Notes: a model not told the origin generated them from the sequence alone. 51,810 nt of DNA from Gymnopus androsaceus JB14 (GCA_009733575.1 ML769793.1:1-51810); one strand, 5' to 3'; shown: positions 10,169 to 21,660, numbered from the stretch's first letter. A program made the numbers and translations.

Positions 10169-10455
10169 GGGGGTCGTTGGTTGGATCGGAGGTTGGATCG
10201 GAGGTTGGATTGAAGGTGTATTGTTGTCAGTAATCAACACTTGGAGTATCGGCATCATGTGAATCAAGTAATTGTATAACTTGCATCTTTCAGTGTCACT
10301 TGCTAGCCCTTCTAAGTTGCTGGGTGCACAATCAATGATATTCCAATTAAAACCCGCTCAGCCAGAAAGGTTGGTGCTGCTGATAATTGCACAAGTCATT
10401 CATATTGATCAAATTCATTTCATTCGAGAATTCTAATTCAAGTATAGAATATATC

Positions 10456-11724
10456 TACAAAGCAGCCTGTTCCTGTTCCATCTGGACCTTCATTGCCACC
10501 TCCATCCTTGAGAAAAGGCCCCAAGCACTTGCTGCATCAACTTCAGGACACCCAAGTGAATGGTAGATGAAATTAGCCCATTCATTGAACTGAGGGCTAA
10601 CAAAAGCGAATGCCTCTTCATAAGGAGTCTTGATCTCCTTGCGAAGTTTGGCAATCAACTCCTTTGGAACTGGGATAGAGAATCGTTCTCCACCATAGCA
10701 CTCAGGGTGTTCCCAGAGAGCTAGAGGTGTTACTCCAGATGGCATGATCTTGTCTTTCTGCTTTCGAGGGACACGGAGATTCCACATCTTGCAGAACCTG
10801 TTCAACTCATCTTGAACAATTGGAGGCCATATCCAGTTGAAAAGGTTTCTGTTAACAGAAGCCAAAGCATCAACTGTTAGGCCAAATCTAAAATAAAGGT
10901 TTGTTACACACATATGAAGATCGTTATGAGGTTGGAAAAGATCATTATCTCTGCCATGTGTAATGCGCAAGTACAATGTCTGACCAACATCTTGCTGAAA
11001 CCAGTGCCAAACACTTTCGATGGGTGTGTTGTGGACACTCTTCAGTTGAACTACGGCTGGGTGTTTGCTGAGGTCAATCTCTGGTGCGCAAAGAGATCTA
11101 GATTACATTGCATAAGTGAAAAATCTGCCAAAAACAGCGAATTTCAACCTACTTCAATTTGAAAGCAACAGTCAACAGTAAGCTGTTGTGCCATTGCTAC
11201 CTACAAGTTAGCGCTGGAACATGTAAAGAATCATACATCTCTTACCACCATACTCATCGACAAAATCCAAGTAAAGGTGGGCAATACAGTCCGCATGTTG
11301 GTCATCTGGAATGAATCTCATGAAAGGAAGTACTGAGCACCACTTATCTTTGTATCCATATATTGGCAATGAAACTGGTCCCATGTGAAGAGCTGCTTTG
11401 GCTAGCTTCTCATGACCATCACCATGATGCTCCTGCCAGGTCCCTTGTGCGACCAGAGGTGTGTGGTCAATGGGTTTTTTGCGCCCTGGATATTGGTGTG
11501 CAGGCCCTTCAGGATCCGCTTGTCTTATAACATAACAGATAACTCTCCTGCAGAGTATTATCCAGTTAATTGCAATATTCTATATGAGATGAGTTCCAAG
11601 TTTACCGTGGGATGAATTGCCCCTCTAATGTGAGCATCCTTGAAATCTTGTTGGGGCCTTGATTGCGCCACAGATCTTCATGCATCTTGTCAAGAATTCT
11701 CTGCTGCGCTACTTCAAATGGCAG
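10456..11724 (-). pseudogene. Integrase-like DDE transposase of fungal type, multi-exon
   Basis: The minus strand shows exon a (11724-11606), a 58-nt phase-consistent intron (11548-11605, GTAAAC to CTGCAG), exon b (11547-11247), and exon c from about 11190 to the stop at 10456. Exon a reads ILDKMHEDLWRNQGPNKISR; exon b carries the first catalytic Asp in EHHGDGHEKLAKAALHMGP; exon c carries QLTVDC (second Asp) and HNTPIESVWHWF (Glu), then IWPPIVQDELNRF and IMPSGVTPLALWEHPE. The pattern matches integrase-core proteins common in Agaricomycetes. An in-frame TGA at 11144-11146 follows the second Asp. More 5' coding sequence probably lies near 11740-11870. No terminal repeats were identified. Confidence 0.7.
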
Positions 11725-12158
11725 AGCCTACTTCAAGTTTTATATCAATTCAATGTGCCATTGTGTGCAGTACATCTGAGTCACCAATTTGGGCCAGTTT
11801 CCAAGATACAGAGAGCTATTGTGCATTTGCAAATAAGGAAATGCACCAGCAAAGGAATTATAAGTACAATGAGAATGCGAGAAGACGAGAGGCCCAATGG
11901 CCATACATGGCCAAGAAAGTCACGTCTCGCACGCATCATTCCACCGCGAACCACCACATTCTTGCAGAATTGTCACTCTGACTCTGGGATCTAACAATGT
12001 GGCCACCTTAACTCTGAACTCCTCCTAACCACAAAGTCTTAGGCCTTGCTCCTCCAAATGAAAGGAGACAATGCAAATTGTGTGGCCACATTGCCAATTT
12101 GCAGGGTATAAAATAGATCTTGACTTGGGCTTTTTCCTCATCCTCTTTCTCTCCCAGC

Positions 12159-13677
12159 ATGGATATTCGACAGTGCAATGCTTCCACCAACCCACTTACT
12201 CCTGATGGCTGTCTTCAAATGTTTCCAAACAAGCATTATCCTGGAAAATGTCTGGGCTGTCAGGCTGTTGATGCTGCTGCAGAAGATGAGAAGGAGAACA
12301 CTAGAGTGCGTGCTCATACTTTTATGGAGATCTGTACTGACATGTAACCTGTAGTCTCTTCTGCAGTGTACCGGATGTGGTATTCAAGCCATTCAGCTGC
12401 CATACAGTGATCCCATCTACTGTGGCCCATGCTACGACTTTGGTGTGTAGAGTATTTTCATAGCATTTCTTTACTCACACTGGCTCATGAACTTCATTAC
12501 AGCACGCAATATACCCATGCAGTCTATTGATCCTTCCCTGAGTGCTAGTACTCACCTACGCATGTGCAAACAAGGTCCTCCTCCTCCATCTCAAGGATGT
12601 CTAGCTACTGCTCCTGTTCAGCCAACAATACCTTTGACCACAGTTGCCATGGATCAAGTCAAGACAACTGCACAGACTCCTGCTGAACACATTTACATCA
12701 ATATTCAGCCATTTGTGAACTGCAGAGCTGTACGTCGTGCTGGAGGCCAGATGAAGACTGTTCCTATGAATACATCACTCAAAGGTAAGCATATAGCTGT
12801 AAATTGAAGACTTCGCTAAATTCACTGGATAGAACTTTACACCGAGTTTTTGACCCATGTGAATAGCTCGCAAAAGCCTCCAGTTCCATGAGAGGCTTTT
12901 CTTTGTGGCAAGGGCAATTCTATCATTCCGGTTGACTTTGAGTCTGACCTCAACATCACCATTGGAGCTTTACATTGTCTACTAAAGGACTTGCCCAGCA
13001 CTCAACAATATCTTAACAAGGCAAAAGGTGATGCTTTCTTGCGCAGTGTCATAGTATGATATGAAGTATGAAGCTCATGTGAAAGCCTTAGCTCTTGAAT
13101 TCACGGACTGCTTCCTTGCCGAGGAACTTATTGGAGCAGAAGAGAATCCCTTGCCTGCCTCAGGACTCACCCGAGAGACATGGGAAAGTGTTCCAGATAC
13201 CAACAATCAGCGACGCATCATCTGGCTCTGTGAACCACTGAGACTTTCAACACCCGAAAGATTCACTACAACTCTCAAATACCAGTGTATCCAAAAGGAC
13301 CTTCTTTCTCACGCATTTGTTCATCCATGCTTATATTCAATGCCAGAAGGATCTCCTTTTTGCCGATATTCAAGGCGAGTTTCTCTATTACTTTACTTAC
13401 CCTTTGCATTTGAAGTTCTAATCTACTGGCCAGGGAGTTGAGGGTGGCTTTCCAATGGAGACATTGGAACAGTTCTATTTGATGTAATGACACATTCGTC
13501 AGATGGGTCAGTCATATCTTTATCAAGTCCATATAATATTCATCTTTTTCTTAGGCAAACTGGTGTTGGTGATCATGGTCTCGACGCTCTTGCAGACTAT
13601 GATGAAGTGCATAAATGTAATCAAATCTGTGCTAGACTAATTGAAGCAGTCCAAGAGGGCGATTACGAGGAGGAATA
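12159..13677 (+). pseudogene. Alpha-kinase-like protein gene with Cys-rich N-terminus
   Basis: Exon 1 (12159-12305), exon 2 (12367-12442) and exon 3 (12503-12784) join in phase across GT-AG introns. They give a cysteine-rich N-terminus: CLGCQAVDAAAEDE, then CTGCGIQAI and IYCGPCYDF. Exon 4 from 12867 continues in phase, then needs a one-base shift near 12890 to reach IPVDFESDLNITIGALH. The kinase part follows: KYEAHVKALALEF, IIWLCEPLRLS, a frameshift near 13325, then CQKDLLFADIQGEF, GTVLFDVMTHSS, an intron (13508-13555), and GVGDHGLDALADYDEVHKCN. The last motifs are hallmarks of MHCK/eEF2-type alpha-kinases. It lies about 435 bp from, and divergent to, the transposase at 11724. The frameshifts suggest recent decay. 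Confidence 0.65.
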
Positions 13678-14385
13678 GGAAATGTAAGGTGGTGGGATTT
13701 GGATGTACTTTTGATATTGTTATGACCAATTTATGACTATGACTCTTTCTTTTTGTACATGAAATACAATGTAATGTTCTTCAAATATACAATGTGTCCA
13801 ATAGAGTTGAAAGATTTAGCACTCCCAGTGAGAGAATGGAAATGGAGTGAGCTGCTGCTATTGCTACATATGCTTTTGACACATGAAATCGTGGAATTTA
13901 TGCTTGTTTCTGTCCACTCAGCAACTATCTATCGAATCTTTGACAGTATTCTTTGCAATCAACATGGTCCAATCCCTCGTACAATCCCATAAGTGCATGA
14001 ACCCCTATATCGGGCTGATTACACCAGTAATGCCACGCGTTTCTCTCTTTCAAGCCTTCTACCATAGGTATGGGCCTTGTACCTGCCGGCCTATCCGCTG
14101 GGGCAGCCTCCGGTTTGCGCAGGTAAGGTAAGGTCTCTCTCAGCCTACTCACACTCTCCTTCCTCTCGGATGTCGCTCTATCTTCCCCCGTGGTTGACGC
14201 AGAGGCTCGAGCAACAACGACTACCACCGCGCCCTCAACCTTCGTTTCTGCTGTCCTAGACGGAGTGACCTATGTCAACAAAGCAGCTAAAGGATATTCC
14301 GAGATAAGTCAACGGAGTTGGCTTATCAGAGGATAAGTCAGCGTGGGCGTTGAGAGTCAACCGGCGCCGCTCCAGCGCCTATTAG
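13678..14385. other. No gene recognised
   Basis: A 100-residue minus-strand frame (14227-13925) with APADRPAGTRPIPMVEG is open but has no motif I recognise. Near 14290-14340 the run GAGATAAGTCAACGG is followed by imperfect inverted GATAAG/CTTATC motifs. Confidence 0.35.
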
Positions 14386-14472
14386 CTTTGTTCTTTTGAC
14401 TCTCACCACCATCATCAAATTATCTTCAAATTCTCGCTTATTCCATTCCCAAGCCATTGCCATTCCCACCTG

Positions 14473-14790
14473 AGGACATTGCCTCACATTACCATTCATG
14501 AAGTCGAGAACATTGCCTTGTACTTCTATTACAATTCAAGGACATTGCCTCACATTACCATTCATGAAGTCGAGAACATTCCCTCGTACTTCTATTACAA
14601 TTCAAGGACATTGCCTCACATTACTATTCACGAAGTTGAGAACATTCCCTTGTACTTCTATTACAACTTGAGGACATTGCCTCACATTACTATTCACAAA
14701 GTCGAGAACATTCCCTCGTACTTCTATTACAACTTGAGGACATTCCTTCACACTACTATTCCCAAAGTCAAGATTATCTCCTTGCACTCC
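14473..14790. repeat. 66-bp minisatellite, about 4.8 units
   Basis: Units of 66 bp start AGGACATTGCCTCACATTAC and include GTCGAGAACATTCC and TGTACTTCTATTACAA. The period is 22 codons, so one plus-strand frame stays open and repeats LPHITIHEVENIP plus YFYYN. That frame lacks an ATG but ends in AAAGGTGAGTG, which resembles a splice donor. Units diverge toward the right. Confidence 0.9.
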
Positions 14791-15118
14791 AACTGCATTC
14801 ATATTCTCAAGCACTATCTTTCTACTAAAGGTGAGTGATTCATCTCCTTACTCTTTATTAACTATTACAAGTTCACCTTTTCTGCCTACTCAACAACAAA
14901 TTGGCAAGTCACACTGCTTTATCAATACAGATCCTGAGCTCTGTTTGGGTTTCTCCTCGCTTGTTCTCGCCGTTCTCCCGCGATTGAGCTCCGGCTCTGT
15001 TTGGGTTGTCCGGCTCACCCGGCGACCACGGGCGGGAGCGCGGGGCTAAAGCCCAGCCAGATAATTTCCACTTAATTATACTCCTACTTATCTCGATCTA
15101 GCCACAGTCTGGCTTATC

Positions 15119-15293
15119 GAGAAGCAGATTCGTGATGTGTTGATGAAGTACATCTCCAAGCCTGCGTGTATCATTTTGGCGGTGTCTCCCGCAAACATGG
15201 ACTTGGCCAATTCCGACGGTTTGAGATCCTGAAGGAAACAGGACTATTGGTGTTTTAACAAAAATTGATTTGATGGACTCTGCTGCGGGACAC
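15119..15293 (+). pseudogene. Dynamin-family GTPase fragment (G domain)
   Basis: The sequence reads [20 protein letters not shown], then [15 protein letters not shown]. After a small deletion and frame change it reads [20 protein letters not shown]. This includes the dynamin TKID nucleotide-specificity motif and matches Vps1/Dnm1-type dynamins. About six codons are missing at the frame change. It is not connected to a start codon. Confidence 0.85.
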
Positions 15294-15382
15294 CTTTTTT
15301 GACCCGCAAACTCAACATGGTACGGTCCGCACTCTGTGCAGCTTGACTGAGCATAAAATTTGCAGTTCTAACCCGCCTCTAG

Positions 15383-15640
15383 ATCCTTATGCACCATATC
15401 CATGCCACCCTCCCCGACATCAAAGCCCGAATCTCTTCCCAGCTCCCGAAATTCACTGCTGAACTCACCCAGCTTGGAGGCCCCATGGCTGATCACCAGT
15501 CTGGCAACGTTGTCCTTTCTGTCATTACAGAATTCACCAATGAGTTCCGGACAGTCATTGATGGTAATACCAACGACCTCTCACTTAACGAAATCCCCGG
15601 AGGTGCTCATATGAGTTTCGTGTTCCACGAGCTGTTCAAG
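15383..15640 (+). pseudogene. Dynamin-family fragment (middle domain), ends at intact splice donor
   Basis: The frame reads HIHATLPDIKARISSQLPKF, SGNVVLSVITEFTNEF, RTVIDGNTNDLSLNEIPGGA and SFVFHELF, the conserved middle-domain segment of Vps1/Dnm1. The G-domain fragment lies 90 bp upstream; roughly 200 residues normally between them are absent. Coding similarity stops at AA|GTATGT at 15640, where the next expected residue is Asn. A genomic intron donor is thus preserved, and the fragment did not come from a spliced transcript. Confidence 0.85.
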
Positions 15641-16199
15641 TATGTACATCCTTTCGTTTATTTTTTTTCTTGTCTAATTCTCATTTTGCTCTGCTACTAT
15701 TAGCTGTTGCCATAGGTTTCGTCGGGTGTCCGACATCGGGTATGGGAATTTTTGCATGCATGAGGAACGCGTCTTTAGGTGATTTTCGCTTCATTGTAAT
15801 CTCAGCATCCTACTTAGTCCTTCCTCGTAGGCACCATTGTTGGAGCAATCAACTTCATCCCAAATGGCGAATTTGCGCCAGTTGTTGAAGGTCCATGCGA
15901 CAATGAATTTACTTGCTTACTTGACGTATGACTACGTAGTAGTGTAGATTATGGTAGAACGCATTTTTTTTTGCTGATGTGTTGTGCACGCTAAAGGGCT
16001 AAACTCGTTCACTCATACTTCCATGCCTCAAAACAGACTTGTAATGCAAGTCGGAGAAATAAAGCTGTGTGGTTTAATGGCCACTTGACTGGCTCTGTGG
16101 CCAAGGATTGTCCAAGCTGCATCGACCACTTACGACAGGTCAAAGCAGCTTCACTCGCAATAAAAAGGCATCTGTATATTGATATGAAGCATTGAAACA
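15641..16199. other. No gene recognised
   Basis: Beyond the dynamin splice donor I find no further dynamin sequence. A short open stretch near 15831 (GTIVGAINFIPNGEFAPVVE) follows a TCGTAG acceptor-like site but belongs to no family I recognise. Confidence 0.35.
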
Positions 16200-17300
16200 T
16201 GTCTTCTCAACCCCCGTCTACTTCATCTCAGAGCATCGATCCAATTCCTATTGACGAAAGCAATGGGTCTCACATCAATACTCCCTATCCCTATATGTGA
16301 ATCAACTCATACTACTGCTCCGGAACCCTTGGCTGCTGTTCCTTCTGGAACCTCCATTGTTTCTCAAGCATTAGCAAGCAAGTCATCTTTGGAAGCTCCA
16401 GCTACTGCTGGTATTGAGTCTAAAGCTTACCGTAATGTCGAGTCTGAAGCTTATCATGATGTTGCTCTCATTCAAAAGTCAATTGGACGCAGGGTGCCTA
16501 ACCTTGATGAAAATAGCACCGAGATTGAACTTAACACTGTCACACCAGCAGACGTTCCTGTCCTTTGGACGCATGACAAAAATCCCTGGTTTCATCTCAA
16601 GAAACACCCACAGCTGCTTCCATGTTGGCTGCTTTGATTTCAATTGTGCATTGCTAAAGCTTGGTCATACTAGTTGCTCTTAGTCCTTGATGCAGATTCA
16701 TTGCGAGAGCCTGAAAAAGGTCTTCTTTCGGAATCAAACGACAACATTTTCATCAACAAGTTCAAAGCAGTAATCTTCTCTCTGTGTGTACGGGAAGCTC
16801 AAAAAAAATTTGGAGAATGGGCAGCATCAAATGGAGTTACGATCGCTGGTTCGCTGGTATGTTTGGATGTGCACTATTCTATCTTTATGCCTGATGGAAT
16901 TTTATGTACAGAATTCAATTTACCTGAGGTGTTCATCAGTAGATTGGCAACTGGGGAAGAGTGGCTTTGCCTTGCATCGCATCCATCACAGATTGCATTG
17001 AAGGACTTCAAGACAACTGTGATGGAGGAAGAACCGGATACAGATCTCCTTTTCTTGACACTTCATGCTTTCTCGCACTTCTCATATGAACATGGTGACA
17101 GTAAGACTGTATTTCAAAACTTCATCTGTGAGTGCTGTTTCCACACATTGGTATCTTCTTTCTAATGCCCTATCAGATACACTGGGTGATAATGCGGTCT
17201 CAATTCTTTGGTCTTCACTACTCCAAGCCTCCTTCTCACAATGCCATTATCTTTTTTTGCAGTATGGAATCTTATGGGAATGACGATACTGCCCGGAATG
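16200..17300 (+). pseudogene. Second alpha-kinase-like remnant
   Basis: An ATG at 16200 opens a Ser/Pro-rich frame that stops after 33 codons; further pieces continue in other frames. The best block (16674-17132) reads KFKAVIFSLCVREAQKKFGE, EEWLCLASHPSQIALKDFKT and LFLTLHAFSHFSYEHGDSKT. These line up with alpha-kinase segments (WL.EP, then LT.HAFAHF.YEHS..T.VFADIQG). The DIQG motif itself is not seen (VFQNFI instead), just before a GTGAGT donor. The gene at 12159 has the parallel segments IIWLCEPLRLS and LLSHAF. The assignment is less secure than for that copy. Confidence 0.42.
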
Positions 17301-18139
17301 GAATATAGTTGTTCACTGAAAAGCATCAATGCAATGCTTTATGCCAGAAGTTAGACCTCTTACCTTTTCAATTAGCCCCCCGGGTCTGAGCTTGGAATGA
17401 TCGTACTTTATATCCATCAATTTTTTTTGTTAACCTCATATCTCTATGATTCACCTTCAACTCCCCCTACTTACAAGTTACGACTACAATATCTATGACT
17501 TTATGACTTTATGACCTTGTTTGGGATTTTTCTGTATGTAGTATCATTGCTTGTGAAATGGTGCATACTGTACACTGTTGCCAAATTGATGTGTGATCAG
17601 TCAACTTCAAAACTTTGTCTCGCAGCCGCCACTTCTTCCATGACAGTTCCCAGTCTAATCTTGGCGTCCCCTGCAATGCGGCAAGCTCCCCAGAGACTGC
17701 AATGACAGGGAGGGATGACCAGAGCTCTTAGGTTGTGTTCTCCATATGCATATGCGCAGTAGACACAATTCTGTTCACATCCCCTACTCCCGACAGTACC
17801 GGCACTGGAGTGCTGGATCCCTTCACCCAACGTTGTGCAAGAATCCTCCCCGTGCACAAACCTAACAATATAACTCCAGGAGCATAGAAAGTCAATGTGC
17901 GCGGCTGAACTCAGGAATATGGAAGTGCAAGGGCAAATGTGCAGATGCAGAGGCATCGACATTTGGAGTGCACCGGAGCAATTATGGCTGCCACTACTTT
18001 TGTATTCAATGAGGAGAATTACATTGACTGACAGCGATACATGAGAGACGGATCCATTAGACAAGATCATCAAATTTGTTCAAGTCCATAGGTGGGCAGG
18101 CAGAGGGTCCATTCAAGAGCCTGTGCTCATCCAGAGCAT
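17301..18139. other. No gene recognised
   Basis: A 158-residue minus-strand frame (18073-17597) is Cys/Ser-rich but shows no known domain. This is where the tyrosine recombinase of a complete DIRS-type element might be expected, and I do not see one. Confidence 0.35.
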
Positions 18140-19540
18140 CTAAAAGGACTCTCTCCATTGCACCCACAGTAGCTCTCTTGAGGGCTCAAAAAAGTGGATA
18201 CAATCAGAGGGGAATTTAAGCTTGTAATCCTCAATCAAGAGGCAAGACAGTAAGTCTACCTTGATGTTCTTCTTGCCGGCAATGTAACAAGCTTGAAGAT
18301 CTACACTAGTTTTGAGCACAATTGCAGAAATAGCAAGAAGGATTGCATTGTGAGATTGCTTTCTTGCAGAAAGTGAGTTGAGAGCCTCAACAGAGTCAAG
18401 ACTATCAGAATAAATGAGAATGTAGCAAGGTGGAATTGGTTTGGATGCAATGTAATAAAGCAGGGAGAGTATGGGGAGTTGGTAGCAGAAGCCATTACCA
18501 GCATATACAAAAGATAGACCAGTGTTACTAGCAAGGGAGAATATGGCAAGTAGTTCTCTGAAGAAGATGTCAACTAGAGTGTTACCTTGTGTAGAGTGGA
18601 GTTGGTAGCAGAAGCCATTGCCAGCATAAACAAAAGATAGGCCAGAGTTACTAGCATCTGTCCAACCCACAAAGTTAGCCATACTGTCCTCCCATGTTAG
18701 TGAATCAACAAAGCAAATGCCAATTACATTCTGCAGGAGATCTGAGAACCAGATAAGGTCTCTGTGTATCTCACCATTGATAGGAATAGCTCGGAATTGA
18801 AGTGTTTTACCACTCATTTTCCAGTATATCTTATTAAGAGCAGGTCTAGCCCAAGGCAGGACATTGAGGGAGCAGTTTAAAGAGCTAGCAAGACATTGCC
18901 AATCTCGGAGTACAGCTTTACGCAATGGGGATGAAAGGAATGTATTGATTTCTGAAACCAGAACCTGAATAGACTCTGGTGTAAGTGAGATAGATTCCTT
19001 GATAATATTAACCCAAAAGCCAATAATTTTGAAAGTGACTCCAGACTCCTGTTTCCTATCTTGATAAGGACAGAGAATGTGATCCCAGAATAAGAGAAGC
19101 TGGACTTGTTTGCCAAGTTACAGTAGAGTTGGTCATGAAACTTAACCAGGTTCCTTTTAAAGTCCCAGCCATAAAAGTCATCCATGTAAACATGAAGATC
19201 AATAATTCCAAGCTTGACTGAACCAATCCAGCAAAGTAGTCCAGAAAAACTACACCAGCAATAAACGGGGTGCAGTATGAGTTCCAAAAACTAGAGATTG
19301 CACAATGTAGTATCTACCATCCACTGCTACAACTTGGCATAGTTGCCAAAGTGGATGTCCAGGTAGATTGAGAAAAGCTTTGGCAATATCACTTTTGAAG
19401 AGAACAAGCTCTTCATGAGGGTGTTCCTTGAGTATCTCATTAAGGACTTGGGCCAAAGGTATGCATATTGTCATATTTGACCTTGCCTTCAGCCGTAAGA
19501 ATATTGTCATTGAGACCAGAGCCAGGTTGATCCATAACAA
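18140..19540 (-). pseudogene. DIRS-like reverse transcriptase and RNase H
   Basis: The minus strand reads VLFKSDIAKAFLNLPGHPLW (RT fingers) and VFGTHTAPR (19540-19250). After a frameshift comes the active site HVYMDDFYGWDF (19287-18877). After another shift come LPWARPALNKIYWKMSGKT, the RNase H start VGWTDAS, IYSDSLDSVEALNSL and the C-terminal FEPSRELLWVQWRESF (18925-18140). The arrangement and sequence match basidiomycete DIRS-like elements, which use a tyrosine recombinase rather than an integrase. An internal partial duplication disrupts the RNase H domain. Multiple frameshifts make it non-functional. RT identity is firm; the DIRS assignment is probable. Confidence 0.75.
18471..18660 (-). 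repeat. Internal duplication in the RNase H domain
   Basis: The peptide GLSFVYAGNGFCYQL occurs twice in frame, about 38 residues apart (bases near 18603-18650 and 18484-18530). The second copy sits between FFRELLAIFSL and LYYIASKP, which would otherwise be contiguous. It is bordered by near-identical GGGAGAGTATGG and GGGAGAATATGG, suggesting templated insertion of about 70 bp during synthesis or repair. Confidence 0.8.
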
Positions 19541-20299
19541 TCTAAAGTTTTCCTTTTGGCTAGACTACAAACATAGAGGAAACTTTCATTCCAGGAAGAA
19601 GAACAAAGTCTTCTGGTAGAGCTTCAAAACATCTCCCAGCTGCAACTTCCTGATCTCTGTGTGATCTCAGTGCAGCTACTCGTGGTCACAGAAAAAAACA
19701 GTCCACCTTTTTTGATCCCACTCATGTACTTGGTCATTTTACACTCTCATACTTGCGTCATAAGCCCCATACTTCCTGAGGATGTTTATGACCATCAATA
19801 CAATATATTCACCTACGCAGAACTTTTTGTGATCTCCTTTCCAAAATGCATTAAAAATTGCAAGTTCAAATGCAAATGTGACCTGGACTGTTTTTTTCCG
19901 TGGCTATGAGTATGTCCTCAGGTTCAGAGACATAATTATTTATGTGCTGTTTAAACTCTTCTTCCCATTCTGCATCATAGAAGGCCAGAGAGAGATCTGA
20001 TGATGGAAGCTACAAAGGGATAATTAGAATGAGTGGAAAACAAGAGCTTTAAGTGATCAACATTGAAAGAAGTTTCAACTTTGATATATTTGTCTAAAGC
20101 TTTGAGAGTAGCTTGGATCTGAGGATCGCTCAAGAGATGTTCAGGTGGAGAAGGTAGAGGGGGTGCAGTGTAGGTGGAATAAATATTAGGAGGAATGATA
20201 TTGGAAGATTTACTATCTGAGGAAACAACATATCCTCTTTTAAAGCAAGGAGCAAAGCTTAATTCTGCATCAGCACTACATTTGGACCCAGCTAGTGAT

Positions 20300-21461
20300 T
20301 TAGGACCTTGCATTGCTGCTTCTAGTCTGATTTTGATGTCTTGTAGTGAGCTTTATGTAACAAGTGGAGGAGTTAATGACTTTGTGCTGTTCCCCACACT
20401 CACTGCAGTAACCATGCTTCTTTTTGTTCTTGCATGGTTCACTGCACCTGTCCTCATTCCAGAGGATGCAAGGAATGTCCAGGTGTTTTGCAAAACACAA
20501 AGAGGAAGCTGAAGAGGTTGATGTAGAAGCAGGAGCAGATCTCTTCTTGGAGCTAACATCAAAAAGCTCTTTGAGAAGAAGAGACCTAAAGTTGTCTTGG
20601 CTACTGAAGTCAAAAGAAGAATTGGCAACTTTATTCCTGGCATCCTTGTCAATGCAAATTGCAATAGAAAGATCCCCAGACTGAAAATACTCCATGATAA
20701 TTGATCTGTATATAGCCAACTCTTCTTTACAATGAGGATAGATAACCAAAAGTGGTTCAAGTCAGGCTTTAAAGCAATGGATCCATTATGCTTCAGCTGT
20801 AGTTGCAATGCTCCAGACAACCGGTCTTTATGGACCAGGGTAAATTCAGTACCAAAGTCTTTGGTATTATCCTAGAATGCAGTGGAACCAGTAAAGCCAC
20901 CACAGACCTTGTCAAAATCAACATATTTATTTTTAACAACCAGTTTAAGAAGAGAAAGTGGGAGAGGATCTGCAAAGGGTTATACAGCCAAACTATTGAC
21001 AACTGGGTCAAGGTTGCTCTTGGATGCAAAGAGTTGACGGAGCTTCTATGTTTCTCTGACATGAGCAGGAACTGTAACTGGAACCTGCAACTTAGCCAGG
21101 TGAGGAGCTGCTTGCAGAAGCAAAGCTGGAATGAAAGATAATGATGAAGAGGGTGTAGCAGCAGAGAACAGTTTAGCCAAAGTGGCATAACCAGCTTGAA
21201 CCCTTTCTGCATCAGTACCTAATAATTCACCTTGCTCAACTTCAGCAGCTTCCATTTGAGCCCATGCAGCTTGATTAGCAGCTTGAGCTTGTATAAGCTG
21301 CAGAACATTGTCCTGATCATTACCTTGTTCAGGAGCAGTAGCATGGTGTTCAACAGCATACTCTTCTCTCTGAATCTGCAAACACTGTTAAACATAGTCA
21401 GTAACAACAGTGGAGTCAGTAGTAGTAATCTTGAAGGCCTGAAAGACCAGCCCTGGGACAA
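20300..21461 (-). pseudogene. Gag-like region of the DIRS-like element
   Basis: Upstream of the RT on the same strand, frames encode an Ala/Gln-rich N-terminal part (LIQAQAANQAAWAQMEAAEV and LFSAATPSSSLSFIPALLLQ) and a cysteine-rich domain with RCSEPCKNKKKHGYCSECGE followed by QHKVINSSTC. The latter resembles the zinc-knuckle-like segment upstream of RT in fungal DIRS-like elements. Several frameshifts separate the pieces. The interval 19541-20299 joins it to the RT and contains a further short frame (SFAPCFKRGYVVSSDSKSSN). Confidence 0.55.
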
Positions 21462-21479
21462 GCATCAAGGCTAAGATGC

Positions 21480-21660
21480 TTAGAATACAAGGAGGAAGCA
21501 GTAAGATGGCTAGATCTGTCTTGATCAGCTTGGATCAGAGCAGATTGCAATGAAGAGGGCTGTGAGAGCGATTTGGAAGTAGTAGGATGACTAGATCTGC
21601 CTGGATTGACTTGGATTGGAGCAGATCATGTTGTGGAAGTAGTAGAAGCAACTTTGGTAG
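21480..21660. repeat. Degenerate tandem repeat, about 95 bp, two copies
   Basis: The runs GATGGCTAGATCTGTCTTGA with TTGGATCAGAGCAGAT, and GATGACTAGATCTGCCTGGA with TTGGATTGGAGCAGAT, are diverged copies. They precede the DIRS-like gag and may be part of its leader. Confidence 0.6.

Noticed and set aside
14298..15110. Element bounded by CGAGATAAGT inverted motifs around the minisatellite
   Set aside because: The matching ends are only about ten bases and no target duplication is visible; too weak to call.
17597..18073. 158-residue minus-strand frame as a tyrosine recombinase or cysteine-rich secreted protein
   Set aside because: No R...HxxR...Y pattern, no clear signal peptide and no conserved cysteine spacing that I recognise.
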